Origin: Chitinibacter tainanensis DSM 15459
GTDB lineage: Bacteria; Pseudomonadota; Gammaproteobacteria; Burkholderiales; Chitinibacteraceae
Direction of reading: 5' to 3'
Assembly (NCBI RefSeq): GCF_000429785.1
Contig: NZ_KE386952.1
Span: 210,917-274,916, forward strand
DNA: 64,000 nucleotides
Each line of letters begins with the position of its first letter. Positions within the stretch are counted from its first letter, which is position 1. The notes under the pieces were generated by a model. The model made no database searches, had not been told where the DNA came from, and worked only from the letters and a program-made list of their open reading frames with translations. The position numbers were made by a program, and so were the translations under genes. Below, piece after piece: positions 51,988 to 61,728 of the stretch.

Positions 51988-52158
51988 ATCTAAACAGGCC
52001 ACCCGCAATGGTGCGAGGGTTTGGCTACAGTAGCACAGCTGGGTGTGCACCGGGCTGCGCCAGCGCAATGCGCCACCAATTACTGGCTGGCGCCCAAGAA
52101 AAACGGCATCAAGCTGCGCTTGATGCCGCTGGTGTATCGCTAGGTCAATCAGCCTGAC

Positions 52159-52857
52159 TTAGCAGGTTTCTGGCGTACAAAATGCTGCGCTCGGTGCAAC
52201 CGCCGCAGGCGTCAGCATGGCAAAAGCGCTCAAGGCCTGAGCAAAGGCCGCCGGCTGCCCCAAGAACGGCCCGATATCGAGGACTTGGAATCGCCCTTCC
52301 CGCTCCAGCAATAGCGAAGGAAAACCGCGCAAGCCATGCTGCTTCATCAGCTGTTGCGTAGCGCGATAATGCGCCTCCACATCGCCAGCCAGCTCAGTCA
52401 TGGCCGCGCTAAAGCCCACACTATCCAGGCCCAGCGCCGTTGCGTGTTGCAACAAGACCGTGCCTTCGGCGATCCGCTCGCCTGCGGCATAGTGGGCACT
52501 TTGCAAGCGGGCCAGCATCGCTCGCCCCAAGCCGGCCAGCTGCTCGGCCGCCAATATCGCCAAGGTCGGCGGAGTGGAATCAAACACCGCACTGCTATCG
52601 CACAGCAAGCCATCAAAATACGCCGCGCCAAAGGGCTGACCGGTCAGCTCGGCAATCCGCTGATCATGCGGAATCACATAATCGCGCAAGGCCGGGCTCA
52701 CGCTTTGCCGATTTGCACCAGCCATCATGCCGCCCGGGTGCAGCACGAGCTGCACTGTAGGCAAAGCGGCCGCGGCTTCGATCAGCGGGGCGGCGGCATA
52801 ACACCAGCCACACAGCGGATCAAACACATAATGCAGCGTGAGTTGCGGGCTTACCAT
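52159..52857 (-). CDS. DsbA-family protein, cytoplasmic FrnE-like
   Basis: A 232-residue thioredoxin-fold protein without a signal peptide. The active-site motif is CGWC in YVFDPLCGWCYAAAPLIE, followed by a helical insertion and the cis-proline region GLRGFPSLLLE. The WC and DPLC context is that of the FrnE/2-hydroxychromene isomerase-like branch. Its start overlaps the stop of the MBL-fold gene by seven bases, so the pair is co-translated. The client is unknown. Confidence 0.87.
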   Translation of the reverse strand: MVSPQLTLHYVFDPLCGWCYAAAPLIEAAAALPTVQLVLHPGGMMAGANRQSVSPALRDYVIPHDQRIAELTGQPFGAAYFDGLLCDSSAVFDSTPPTLAILAAEQLAGLGRAMLARLQSAHYAAGERIAEGTVLLQHATALGLDSVGFSAAMTELAGDVEAHYRATQQLMKQHGLRGFPSLLLEREGRFQVLDIGPFLGQPAAFAQALSAFAMLTPAAVAPSAAFCTPETC

Positions 52858-53717
52858 TGCATTTCACCTTTGTTTACTTTGGCGCCGATCTCCAGCGCGA
52901 TCCCCAAGCCGGCATCTGGATAAGCTTTTTTCATTGCCTCAATCAGTGCGGCGCCGTTGGCAGCTTGCGGCAATTGTTGCTCGAATGTTTGCAGGTAAGC
53001 CTTGGTGTAATCGATGGCGCTGATATCCATTTTCGCACCCGCCTGCATATGCCCAGGCACGACCACGGCCGGTTTCAGTGCGGCCATTTCATCCAATTGG
53101 GCAACCCAAGCTTTGCGCTCGGCAGCCGATTGAGTGTCGGCAGTCCATACGTGCAGGCCATTGAGCACACCCACATTGCCAGCAATGGCTTTAATCGCCG
53201 GAATCCACACATACGGCCGATGCGCCAGCGCGCCAGTAGTACCGCGAATCTCGACCGCTTGGCCATCTACGCGCAAAGTGGTGGTGTTTAGCGCTTCAGG
53301 CACCACCGGTTGTACCGGGGCATTGGCCCCCATTTTCGGTCCCCAGAAAGCCACTTTGGCGGGCAATTTGGCCTTGATCTTGGCCAACACGGCTGGCGTC
53401 GCCACCACTTTGGCCTGTGGGAAGAATTGTTTTAGCGTTTCCACGCCGAAGTAGTAATCCGGGTCAGCCTGGCTAACCAGAATGGTGGTCAGGGTTTTGC
53501 CGCTATCGAGCACATTGGCGGCGATTCGCAGTGCATCGGCCTTGGTAAAACCGGCATCGATCACCAGCGCTTCTTTCTGGCCGTAGACGAGAGTGGAATT
53601 CACATGAAAGCTCGCGCCATCAGCGTTATACACTTTCAATTGCAACGGCGCCGTTTCGGCTTGGGCCGCGCCAAAGGCCAAGAGAAAAGAAGCGGCGAGT
53701 AAAGTTTGACGTACCAT
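52851..53717 (-). CDS. MBL-fold hydrolase-like exported protein with altered metal site
   Basis: A 288-residue protein with a signal peptide (MVRQTLLAASFLLAFGAAQA) and a metallo-beta-lactamase fold: NSTLVYGQKEALVIDAGFTK, then LVSQADPDYYFGVE where the usual THxHxDH metal motif should be, and VVVPGHMQAGA with a conserved His. Loss of the HxHxDH histidines means the normal dinuclear zinc site cannot form, so the enzyme is either single-metal or non-hydrolytic. AGGAG before ATG 53717. It is divergent from a LysR regulator that probably controls it, and coupled to the DsbA-like gene. Confidence 0.85.
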   Translation of the reverse strand: MVRQTLLAASFLLAFGAAQAETAPLQLKVYNADGASFHVNSTLVYGQKEALVIDAGFTKADALRIAANVLDSGKTLTTILVSQADPDYYFGVETLKQFFPQAKVVATPAVLAKIKAKLPAKVAFWGPKMGANAPVQPVVPEALNTTTLRVDGQAVEIRGTTGALAHRPYVWIPAIKAIAGNVGVLNGLHVWTADTQSAAERKAWVAQLDEMAALKPAVVVPGHMQAGAKMDISAIDYTKAYLQTFEQQLPQAANGAALIEAMKKAYPDAGLGIALEIGAKVNKGEMQW

Positions 53718-53840
53718 GGTGCAATCTCCTTGCATGTCGTTCGTGATTGAATGGACGCCAGTTTAGTTGCATGAGCTGCGCAGATAAATCGGCTAAACTG
53801 CGCAATATTGTTGCAAAAATCGAGCAGATAGCGAGCCAAG

Positions 53841-54731
53841 ATGGACCGACTCACCGCAATGAAAGTGTTCTGCGAAGTAGCCGCCAGCGGCAGCTTTAGC
53901 GCCACGGCCGACAAGCTGGATATGTCGCGCGCCATGGTGACCCGCTATATCGCCGAGCTGGAAGACTGGCTCGATGCGCGCTTATTGCAACGCACGACCC
54001 GCAAAGTCACCCTCACCGATGCGGGCGAGAGCTGCCTGCGCCGCAGCCAGCAAATGCTGGCACTGATGGGGGATATCGAAGAAGAAACCACCCGCCATGA
54101 CGGCGAATTGCGCGGCCAGCTGCGACTAACCAGCAGTATGTCGTTTGGCTTTGCGCACCTAGCCGCCGCCCTCAGTGATTTTCTGCAGCAACACCCGCAA
54201 CTGAAAATCGATTTGAATGTCAGCGACCGCACCGTCAATCTGGTTGAAGAGCGCATCGATCTGGCGATCCGCATTAGCAGCGAGCCCGATCCATTGCTGA
54301 TCGCCAAACCCCTCGCTAGCTGTCCATCTGTCTTGGTCGCCGCACCGGGGTATCTGCTTGCACACGGCACTCCTACTGAGCCTGCAGCCCTTACCCACCA
54401 CCGGTGTCTGAGCTACGCCAATTTTGGCAAAAGCCGCTGGCAGTTCCAGCGCGGCGAGGAGCAGCAAAGCGTGAACGTCAGTAGCCGCCTCAGCGCCAAC
54501 GAAGCCACAGTGCTGCTGCATGCGGCCCTGGCCGGTGGCGGTATTGCCTTGCAGCCCACGTATCTGGCGCAGCCCTATCTGGCCGCGGGCCAACTGCAAG
54601 CGGTGTTACCCGATTGGGGCGTGCCGGCAATGACGATTTACGCGCTCTACCCTTCCCGCCGACATTTATCGCCCGCAGTACGGGCTTTACTGGATTTTTT
54701 GCATGCGCGTTTTCAGGCGCAACCGTGGTAA
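53841..54731 (+). CDS. LysR-family transcriptional regulator
   Basis: A 296-residue regulator of the common LysR type. The helix-turn-helix is at 1-60 (MDRLTAMKVFCEVAASGSFS, then MSRAMVTRYIAELEDWLDAR) and the effector domain follows (GQLRLTSSMSFGFAHLAAAL, VNLVEERIDLAIRIS). It resembles the CrgA/DsdC-like branch acting on adjacent divergent genes, here the MBL/DsbA pair, with only 123 bases between the starts. The effector is unknown. Confidence 0.92.
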   Translation: MDRLTAMKVFCEVAASGSFSATADKLDMSRAMVTRYIAELEDWLDARLLQRTTRKVTLTDAGESCLRRSQQMLALMGDIEEETTRHDGELRGQLRLTSSMSFGFAHLAAALSDFLQQHPQLKIDLNVSDRTVNLVEERIDLAIRISSEPDPLLIAKPLASCPSVLVAAPGYLLAHGTPTEPAALTHHRCLSYANFGKSRWQFQRGEEQQSVNVSSRLSANEATVLLHAALAGGGIALQPTYLAQPYLAAGQLQAVLPDWGVPAMTIYALYPSRRHLSPAVRALLDFLHARFQAQPW

Positions 54732-54908
54732 ATGACAAATGGGTCAATTAGCTTGCCCATACAGCGAATCCGCAATCGCCGCCCGCGCAAAATTGCCACA
54801 AGCTAGCAATCAGACCCGCCGACCAGCCTAATCCTGGTCTATGCTGTGAGGTAGATTCTCTGCACCTGCCGCGCTCAAAAATGCGGCCTACTCGGGAGTG
54901 TGTCAGCA

Positions 54909-57230
54909 ATGCCGATCAAGTCCAAACTTCTCCTCGCCTCGCTGTCTGTCAGTGTTCTGGGCATTATCCTGGCCTGCTGGGCCGTTGCCGGCTGGAGCTG
55001 GTCAGGCTGGAGCGCGGTGGCAGTCTTTGGCTTGGCGGTCGTGGTGCTGCAAGGGGCGCTGGCCCATTGGGTGCTCAAACCGATGCAAGTGCTGCTCGAT
55101 TCGATGGCTCATCTCTCGGAGGGCGGTGGCGATCTGAATAAACGCATTCCGGTACACAGCGAAGATGAGCTCGGCGAAGCCGCCCGCGGCTTTAATGAAT
55201 TTGCTACTGCTTTGCAAAACACCTTCCGCGAAGTGCAGCGCGATATGGAAGGCTTGTCACTGGGCTTAAAAGAGATTACTGCGGTCACCGGCCAACTGGT
55301 GAAAGACAGCCACACGCAGGCTGATTTTGTCGCCGCTTCGGCTGCCGCGGTAGAAGAAATCACCGTTAGCATTACCCATATTGCCGATAGCGCGAACGAA
55401 GTGGATGAAGTAGTCGCCGAAACCCAGATGATTTCGGTCGATGGCGCACACACCGTACACAGTGTCTCAGATGAAGTCGCCAAAATGCAGTCGTCAATCA
55501 GCTCGCTGAGCACCGCCATGGCCGATCTGGGGCAGCGCTCAAAAGAAATCGGCGGCATCGTGAGCGTGATTAAAGACATCGCGGAGCAAACCAATCTGCT
55601 CGCGCTGAACGCCGCCATCGAAGCGGCCCGCGCCGGCGAACAAGGCCGCGGTTTTGCCGTTGTGGCTGACGAAGTCCGCAAACTGGCCGAGCGCAGCGCC
55701 AAAGCCACCGTAGAGATCACCGAACGAATCAGCTCGGTGGCCAAGGATACCGATGCTGCACTGAAAAACATGGATCAGGCCGCCAGCGGTGTACGAAATA
55801 GCGTTGATCGCGCACAGGAAGCCAGTAATCTGATGCACGACATTGGCAACCGGATGCAAAACGTTGTGGAAGTCGTGCGCAGTATTGCCGACGCCACCCG
55901 CGAGCAAACGGCCGCCAGCACCACCATGGCGCAGTCATCCGAACAAATCAACGCCATGACCCAGTCTTCCGACTCGGCGCTGCAGCAAACCAAACGTGCG
56001 CTGGAAACCTTGGATAATCGCGCCCGCGAATTAATGGCGTCGGTGGGCAAATTCAAACTGGAAGACATCTCGGTACTACACGGCTGGTTTGCTGCCAGCG
56101 GCTTTCGGGCGGTCGCCGATATCAAAGCGCGGCTGAATAAAATTGGCCATCACTGGAGTGACAACCACAGCGGGAAAGATGTCCCCGGCATGCTGAAAAA
56201 AGCCGTCGAGGAGGGAAAACTCCCTACCGCGGCCGCGATTGGCGGGGTAAAAATCCAAGCGTGGGCAGGTAAAGGCATTCTGGCCAATCTGGACGAACTG
56301 GCCGCGCGTCAGCGCTGGAATCAAATTTTACCGCGGGTGCTGGATGATCAGATGCACGGCGATGGCCATTATTGTGCCGTGCCACTGGGGGTCGCCCGGG
56401 TCAACGTGATTTGGGCCAATGTCGGCTTGCTGCGGCGGGTGGGCGTAAGCCAACCACCACGCAGCTGGGAAGAATTCATCAGCCTGTGTGAAAAACTACA
56501 GGCGGCCGGCATCACTCCGATCGCGCACAGTGAGGTGAAATGGCAAGTTGCGACGCTGTTTGAAGCCGTAGCACTGGGGATGGGCGGAGCTAAATACTAT
56601 AACGATGCCTTTAGCCGGCTCGACCCGGCCACCTTGAGTGGCCAGCAAACGATTCAGGCGCTGGAATTATTCCGGCGGATCAAACCCTTCTGTAGCGAAG
56701 ACCCGGTGGGTCGCGACTGGAATCTGGTTTCTGCCGACATCATCAATGCTCGCGCCGCAATGCAGCTGATGGGGGATTGGGTCAAAGGTGAATTCGACAC
56801 CGCCGGCAAGCAGGCGGGCACCGATTATTATTTCTGGCCCGCGCCCAACCAGGCTGGTGAGTACAGCTTTGCCGCGGATACCCTGACCATGTTCCGGCAA
56901 GATGATCCGGCCCGCGCAATTGCCCAGCGTGACTTTGCCGAGCTGTTGATGAGCCCGGAATGCCAGATCGCATACAACCATCACAAAGGCTCTATCCCCG
57001 CCCGTACCGACATCGATCGCAATCAGCTCGATGCCTACGGCAAAGCCTCGGCGAACGACTTTGCCGATGCGGCACAGAAAAATACGCTAGTGCCATCATG
57101 GGCCCACAATATGGCAGTACAAGATGATCTGAAAAAGGCCTGGATCGAAGTGGTGTACGAATTCTGGAATTCGCCCACCATGACCGCCGCGGCCGCGGCC
57201 AGCAAACTGGTGGCTGTTGTACGCCGCTAA
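54909..57230 (+). CDS. Chemoreceptor fused to a C-terminal sugar-binding protein
   Basis: A 773-residue protein of unusual architecture. Two membrane helices (about 7-27 and 35-55) are joined by a loop of only a few residues, so there is no periplasmic sensor. HAMP and a full methyl-accepting signalling domain follow, with the tip [20 protein letters not shown] near 222-242. From about 390 to the end lies a complete family-1 solute-binding protein like those for glucose: [68 protein letters not shown] and [13 protein letters not shown]. It has no signal peptide of its own and should sit in the cytoplasm. ATG 54909 has GGGAG 10 bases upstream; GTG 54900 is the alternative. Confidence 0.92.
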   Translation: MPIKSKLLLASLSVSVLGIILACWAVAGWSWSGWSAVAVFGLAVVVLQGALAHWVLKPMQVLLDSMAHLSEGGGDLNKRIPVHSEDELGEAARGFNEFATALQNTFREVQRDMEGLSLGLKEITAVTGQLVKDSHTQADFVAASAAAVEEITVSITHIADSANEVDEVVAETQMISVDGAHTVHSVSDEVAKMQSSISSLSTAMADLGQRSKEIGGIVSVIKDIAEQTNLLALNAAIEAARAGEQGRGFAVVADEVRKLAERSAKATVEITERISSVAKDTDAALKNMDQAASGVRNSVDRAQEASNLMHDIGNRMQNVVEVVRSIADATREQTAASTTMAQSSEQINAMTQSSDSALQQTKRALETLDNRARELMASVGKFKLEDISVLHGWFAASGFRAVADIKARLNKIGHHWSDNHSGKDVPGMLKKAVEEGKLPTAAAIGGVKIQAWAGKGILANLDELAARQRWNQILPRVLDDQMHGDGHYCAVPLGVARVNVIWANVGLLRRVGVSQPPRSWEEFISLCEKLQAAGITPIAHSEVKWQVATLFEAVALGMGGAKYYNDAFSRLDPATLSGQQTIQALELFRRIKPFCSEDPVGRDWNLVSADIINARAAMQLMGDWVKGEFDTAGKQAGTDYYFWPAPNQAGEYSFAADTLTMFRQDDPARAIAQRDFAELLMSPECQIAYNHHKGSIPARTDIDRNQLDAYGKASANDFADAAQKNTLVPSWAHNMAVQDDLKKAWIEVVYEFWNSPTMTAAAAASKLVAVVRR

Positions 57231-57258
57231 ACGCTGATTGCAGAAATTAGCCACCCAA

Positions 57259-57290
57259 CCAAGCCACAGCTACTGCTGTGGCTTGGTTAT
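57259..57290 (+). terminator. Terminator of the chemoreceptor-fusion gene
   Basis: CCAAGCCACAGC-TACT-GCTGTGGCTTGG, a perfect 12-bp stem followed by TTATTT. Confidence 0.85.
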
Positions 57291-57644
57291 TTAGGGCTTT
57301 TTGGGTAGCCACTGGATAACGCTGATGGCGTCTTCCAGCTGGCGCAGCCGACTCTGGCGGCGCGTCAATTCGGCTTGCAGCGCAGCCAACAGCGCAACTG
57401 CGCGAAAAGGTTTACCTGCCTGGCTCGCCAACGCCCGTGCCACCATCTGGGCATCTACTTCCAGTAGGCGAGTAGCCTCGGGCAAGCTCACCGCCTTGGC
57501 CGAGGTGGGGCGGCGACTCACAAAGCTAATCGCGTAGGCCTGCTCATTCAGCAATACGACAAATTGCTCGTTGTGCGGGCCTAACTCCCTACGCAGGGTT
57601 TCTAGCTCGGTAATCTCGGTACGGATCTGGGCGGCCAATGGCAT
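57291..57644 (-). CDS. Small unknown coiled-coil-like protein
   Basis: A 117-residue cytoplasmic protein without a signal or membrane segment. Charged helices at both ends (RTEITELETLRRELGPHN and LQAELTRRQSRLRQLEDAI) look able to coil. The middle includes ISFVSRRPTSAKAVSLPEA. I do not recognise the family. Convergent with the chemoreceptor fusion gene, sharing the terminator region. The start context is a fair AGGAG before the ATG. Confidence 0.6.
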   Translation of the reverse strand: MPLAAQIRTEITELETLRRELGPHNEQFVVLLNEQAYAISFVSRRPTSAKAVSLPEATRLLEVDAQMVARALASQAGKPFRAVALLAALQAELTRRQSRLRQLEDAISVIQWLPKKP

Positions 57645-57803
57645 GGGGCACTCCTATGTTGCCGCGATTAAAGTCAATTCGCCCCGCTGGGTCAAGACGG
57701 CGGTACGGCTTTGGGGGGCAACCGCGGCGAGCAACGCTGCCCTTTATCTCACGCCAGCATAATTTTACTTTTTGCATCAGCAGCTTGTAACTATAAACAA
57801 GGC

Positions 57804-58670
57804 ATGCCAAATCCATATTCACGCCTACTGCTCAGTTGCTTGCTGTGCGGCCTCTGCTGGGGTTCGTCGGTCTATGCCGAACAACCGCTCGTGGTGCGCT
57901 TTGCGCCCGAAAAAGACTACGGGCCATTTATCTATGCGGATCAACATGGCGCCATTCGGGGTTTATCCGCCGAAATGCTCAATGCCCTGCTCCCGTATGC
58001 CGGCCTGGAGATTCAGTATTTACCGGCCCAACCGCTGGCCAGTATTTTGCAGCAAGTACAGCAGCAACAAGCTGACCTGGTTTCATCATTACGCCCCACC
58101 CCCGAACGCGGCCGTTATCTTGGCTTTACCAGCCCGTATGTGGCAGTTCCCGCTGTACTCGTAACGCCCTCCAGCCATAGCGACGCCAATTTGCAGGCAT
58201 TAGCTGGCCAGATTGTGGCCGTGGGTCAAGGCTATGCAGTGGAAGAATATGTCCGTCGCCTCTATCCACAGGTAATCTGGCATAGCGTAGAAAATGACCA
58301 ACAGGCGCTGCAGCTCCTCAACGAAAGGAAAGTCAGTGGCGTGGTTGCAGATCTGGCCAGTGTGCTGTTTATCCAGCGCCAATTTGGTCAAACGGCGTGG
58401 CATATCGGTGGCTCGATTGGTTTTCAATATGAGTTAGCTTTTGCCTATCGGAAAGACCGACCTGAAATCGGCGAGCGCCTTAATCACGCGCTGCGGCAAT
58501 TACCCAACACCGAGCGCGAGGTCATCTTGCAGCGCTGGCTCACCGCCCATGATTTAAGCGCCCCCACCCCTTTGCAAGAGCGTCTGTTATTGCTGGGGGT
58601 CATGCTCCTTGCGGCGGCGGGCCTGATCATCACCATTTTGCTGCTCAGGCCGCGCCATGCCCAACTCTAA
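57804..58670 (+). CDS. Membrane-tethered family-3 solute-binding protein
   Basis: A 288-residue protein: signal-like N-terminus (MPNPYSRLLLSCLLCGLCWG), a family-3 binding domain (VVRFAPEKDYGPFIYADQHG, LSAEMLNALLPYAG, DLVSSLRPTPERGRYLGF), and a C-terminal membrane helix (LLLLGVMLLAAAGLIITILLL) with a short basic tail. Thus it is anchored in the inner membrane facing the periplasm, not a transport component. Its end overlaps the start of a MASE1-PAS-GGDEF gene by 14 bases, so it likely presents a ligand to that cyclase. Confidence 0.85.
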   Translation: MPNPYSRLLLSCLLCGLCWGSSVYAEQPLVVRFAPEKDYGPFIYADQHGAIRGLSAEMLNALLPYAGLEIQYLPAQPLASILQQVQQQQADLVSSLRPTPERGRYLGFTSPYVAVPAVLVTPSSHSDANLQALAGQIVAVGQGYAVEEYVRRLYPQVIWHSVENDQQALQLLNERKVSGVVADLASVLFIQRQFGQTAWHIGGSIGFQYELAFAYRKDRPEIGERLNHALRQLPNTEREVILQRWLTAHDLSAPTPLQERLLLLGVMLLAAAGLIITILLLRPRHAQL

Positions 58671-60432
58671 ACGCACCCCAGCGCAGTTGTGGTCAGCACA
58701 AGCCAAGCTGATGCTCGGCTATTTTTTACTGGCCTATCTGTCCATCCAGCTATTTCGGCATGGCACTAGTATTGCGGTGATCTGGTTTGCCAATGGATGG
58801 GCAATTATCAGTCTGGCTGACCTGCCCTATCGCAATTGGCCACGCATGCTGGCCGCCATCTTAATCAGCCTCTTGGCCGCCAATCTCGCCTCGGGCGATC
58901 AGCTCGCCACCGCCATTCAGTATGTGCCCGGCAATCTGGCCGAGATTTTGCTTGGGGCGTGGCTTGTGCGGCGGCAACGGCTGCGAACCGGGTTTTATTA
59001 CTCGGTAACGGGTGTGCTGCGCTTAATGTATCAGGCGGTATTTCTACCGGTGCTGTGCGGTGCCTTGGTGTCTGCGCTGGTGTTCTGGCTGCAAGGTCAA
59101 TCGGTCGGGCATCTGCTGCTGCATTGGGTGGAGGGTAGCATCATTGGCGGCGTAGCCATGGTGCCGCTCTGGTACTGGATCAGCCAGCATGGCCTGCTCG
59201 CCCTGATTGCCCGCGTGTGGCGCCTTGAGTATTTTGCCCATCTGCTGCTAACGATCGGCATCGCGATACTCGCGCCGTTGAGCATTCCGTTTCCATTTAT
59301 TTATGTCAGCTTACCGCTGTTTCTGATTGCCTATCGGCACGGGCTGGCTGGCAGTGTGTTGGCCAATGCACTGGTAGCGCTAACGATCAGCACCGAAATC
59401 AGTTTTGGCCTGCTACTACCGCCGGCAACTGTCTACAACTGGGGCTTATCGCTGCTCTACATCCCGGTATTGGCCACGCTGATTCCGCCGCTGCTACTGG
59501 CCATTGCCCTGGATATGCACAAGGCTGCGGGTGATGCCCTGCAGCTGAGCGAACAGCGCTATCGCTCGCTGTACCAAAACACCCCGGCCATGCTGTTTTC
59601 GTGCAGCGCAGAAGGCGAGATCAGCAGCGTGAATCAGCTCTGGCTGGAGCGTATGCATTACACCGCGGAAGAAACCATCGGCCGCCCGGCCACCGATTTT
59701 CTTACCCCGCTCGCGCTCAGTATCTGGCGCCAAAATCTGTGGCCGCGCTTGCTGGAAACCGGCCAGTGCCAGAATGAACATCTGCAACTATTGAGCCGGC
59801 AAGGCGAAGTCATCGAAGTGCTGATGTCCGCCGCACTAGAGCGCAATCGCCGGCATGAAATCACCCGGGTGTTAGTGGTGCAGCTCGACATCACCGCCAA
59901 GCTCAAAGCCGAACACCTGGCTTATCACGACACCCTCACCAATCTGCCCAATCGGCAATTGTTTAATGATCGCCTCAGCCAAGCTTGCCAGCAGGGCTTG
60001 CGCCATCACACCCCATTTGCGGTGGCCTTTGTTGATCTGGATCGCTTTAAAGCCGTGAATGATCAACATGGCCATAAAGTCGGTGACTTGCTGCTGATCG
60101 AAGTGGCCAAACGTCTGCAGCTGGCCACTCGCAGCACCGACACGGTGAGCCGGCTGGGTGGCGATGAATTTGTACTGCTGCTCAGCGGGGTAACGCAAGG
60201 TGAAGAAGCCCAGCAACTGGCCGAGAAAATCGTCACCTCGCTGGCCGAGCCCTATCATTTGGCCGGCCACACCTTAGCAATCTCGGCAAGCTTGGGGCTG
60301 AGCTTTTTTCCGCATCATGGGCAAGACCCAGCAACCCTATTGCGCCTTGCTGATGAGGCGATGTATATCGCCAAAGGCAACGGTAAAAATGGCTTTCACT
60401 GCCATACCCAGCATGGGTATGGCCCGAGCTAG
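58657..60432 (+). CDS. MASE1-PAS-GGDEF diguanylate cyclase
   Basis: A 591-residue inner-membrane protein with an eight-helix MASE1 sensor domain (1-290; WFANGWAIISLADLPYRNWP), a PAS domain (305-420; YRSLYQNTPAMLFSCSAEGE) and a GGDEF domain (430-585) with DRFKAVNDQHGHK and SRLGGDEFVLLL intact. It should make cyclic di-GMP. Its ATG lies 14 bases inside the preceding binding-protein gene, so both are made together. A palindrome overlaps its last codons. Confidence 0.93.
   Translation: MPNSKRTPAQLWSAQAKLMLGYFLLAYLSIQLFRHGTSIAVIWFANGWAIISLADLPYRNWPRMLAAILISLLAANLASGDQLATAIQYVPGNLAEILLGAWLVRRQRLRTGFYYSVTGVLRLMYQAVFLPVLCGALVSALVFWLQGQSVGHLLLHWVEGSIIGGVAMVPLWYWISQHGLLALIARVWRLEYFAHLLLTIGIAILAPLSIPFPFIYVSLPLFLIAYRHGLAGSVLANALVALTISTEISFGLLLPPATVYNWGLSLLYIPVLATLIPPLLLAIALDMHKAAGDALQLSEQRYRSLYQNTPAMLFSCSAEGEISSVNQLWLERMHYTAEETIGRPATDFLTPLALSIWRQNLWPRLLETGQCQNEHLQLLSRQGEVIEVLMSAALERNRRHEITRVLVVQLDITAKLKAEHLAYHDTLTNLPNRQLFNDRLSQACQQGLRHHTPFAVAFVDLDRFKAVNDQHGHKVGDLLLIEVAKRLQLATRSTDTVSRLGGDEFVLLLSGVTQGEEAQQLAEKIVTSLAEPYHLAGHTLAISASLGLSFFPHHGQDPATLLRLADEAMYIAKGNGKNGFHCHTQHGYGPS
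60402..60422. repeat. Palindrome CCATACCC-N5-GGGTATGG inside a gene end
   Basis: Eight-base arms within the last ten codons of the cyclase gene, at the gap to a convergent gene. A dispersed-family member that has become coding at the C-terminus (encoding His-Thr-Gln-His-Gly-Tyr-Gly). Confidence 0.65.
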
Positions 60433-60435
60433 CTT

Positions 60436-61677
60436 TTAGGCCTGCGCCGCGGTGGCCAACCAGGCCAAGATCCCTTTGGCGGCCTGTCGCCCAGTGGCGA
60501 AACACGCAGTGAGCAAATACCCCCCGGTCGGGGCTTCCCAATCGATCATTTCCCCAGCCACAAACACCCCAGGGCAGGCTTGCAGCATCAGCCCGGCATC
60601 CAGCGCCGCCCAGCGTACGCCACCGGCGGAGCTAATCGCCTCATCCAATGGCCGTGGCGTGCGAATCGGAATCGGCAACGATTTAATCGCAGCGGCCAGT
60701 GCGGGCCAGTCTTGTAGCTGGGGCTTACTCAACAGCTCATGCAAGAGCGCGGTTTTTACGCCTTCCAGTTTCAATTTGCGTCGCAAATGATTGGCCAGCG
60801 AATCGGCACCGCGTGGCTGCTGCAAGGCCGCCAAAATCTGCGCCTCGCTGCGCTGCGGCAACAAATCCACATACAAATGCACCGGCTGGCTAGGCTCCGC
60901 CACGAGCTGCTCGCGCAACTCGCGCGATAGCGCATACACCAGACTGCCCTCAACGCCACCAGCAGTCAGTACAAATTCGCCGGCTTTTTTTACCGCGCTG
61001 GGGCTTGCGGCCGCCGCCACGGCTTTCAATGGCGCGCCGGCATATTTGTCGGCCAGATAGCTGGACCAGCCCACATCAAAGCCACAGTTGGCCGGCTGTA
61101 ATGGCGCCACCGCGACACCCTCTGCCGCTAATAGCGGCACCCAGCGGCCATCCGAGCCCAGTTTGGCCCAGCTACCGCCGCCTAGCGCCAGCAGCACCGC
61201 GCTAAAGCGCCGGGTGATTTCACCCTCAGGCGTAGCCAGCCGCAATTCGCCCGCCGGCGTCCAGCCCAGCCAGCGATGGCGTACATGCAAGCGCACCCCT
61301 TGTGCTTTCAGGCGACTTAGCCAAGCGCGCAGCAACGGCGCGGCTTTCATTTCGGTCGGGAACACCCGCCCCGAGCTCCCCACAAAGGTGTCGATGCCCA
61401 GCCCATGCACCCATTCGCGGACGGCCTGGCCATCAAATTGCCGCACCATCTCAGCCAATGGTGCCGACCCCGCGCCATAGCGCTGGATAAACTCGGCACA
61501 CGGCTCGGCATGGGTGATATTCATCCCGCCCACGCCGGCCAGCAAAAATTTCCGCCCCACCGAAGGCATGGCATCAAAGACTTCGACCGCGACCCCGGCT
61601 TGCGCCAAAACCTCGGCGGCCATCAGCCCCGCTGGGCCGCCACCGATAATGCCCACCACGGGCGCTGCTGTTTGCAT
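60436..61677 (-). CDS. FAD-dependent oxidoreductase, HI0933/BaiN-like
   Basis: A 413-residue flavoprotein. The N-terminal GIIGGGPAGLMAAEVLAQAG binds FAD, followed by KFLLAGVGGMNITHAEPCAE and SSGRVFPTEMKAAPLLRAWL, hallmarks of the HI0933/YhiN family (TIGR03862-like). The C-terminal CPGVFVAGEMIDWEAPTGGY closes the FAD fold. The physiological substrate is unknown in this family. It stands alone, with its start near a typical family N-terminus. Confidence 0.9.
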   Translation of the reverse strand: MQTAAPVVGIIGGGPAGLMAAEVLAQAGVAVEVFDAMPSVGRKFLLAGVGGMNITHAEPCAEFIQRYGAGSAPLAEMVRQFDGQAVREWVHGLGIDTFVGSSGRVFPTEMKAAPLLRAWLSRLKAQGVRLHVRHRWLGWTPAGELRLATPEGEITRRFSAVLLALGGGSWAKLGSDGRWVPLLAAEGVAVAPLQPANCGFDVGWSSYLADKYAGAPLKAVAAAASPSAVKKAGEFVLTAGGVEGSLVYALSRELREQLVAEPSQPVHLYVDLLPQRSEAQILAALQQPRGADSLANHLRRKLKLEGVKTALLHELLSKPQLQDWPALAAAIKSLPIPIRTPRPLDEAISSAGGVRWAALDAGLMLQACPGVFVAGEMIDWEAPTGGYLLTACFATGRQAAKGILAWLATAAQA

Positions 61678-61728
61678 AGATTGTGCTGGCCTGCGGCCAG
61701 CCCTGTGAATTGAAGTTCGAGAAACCGA

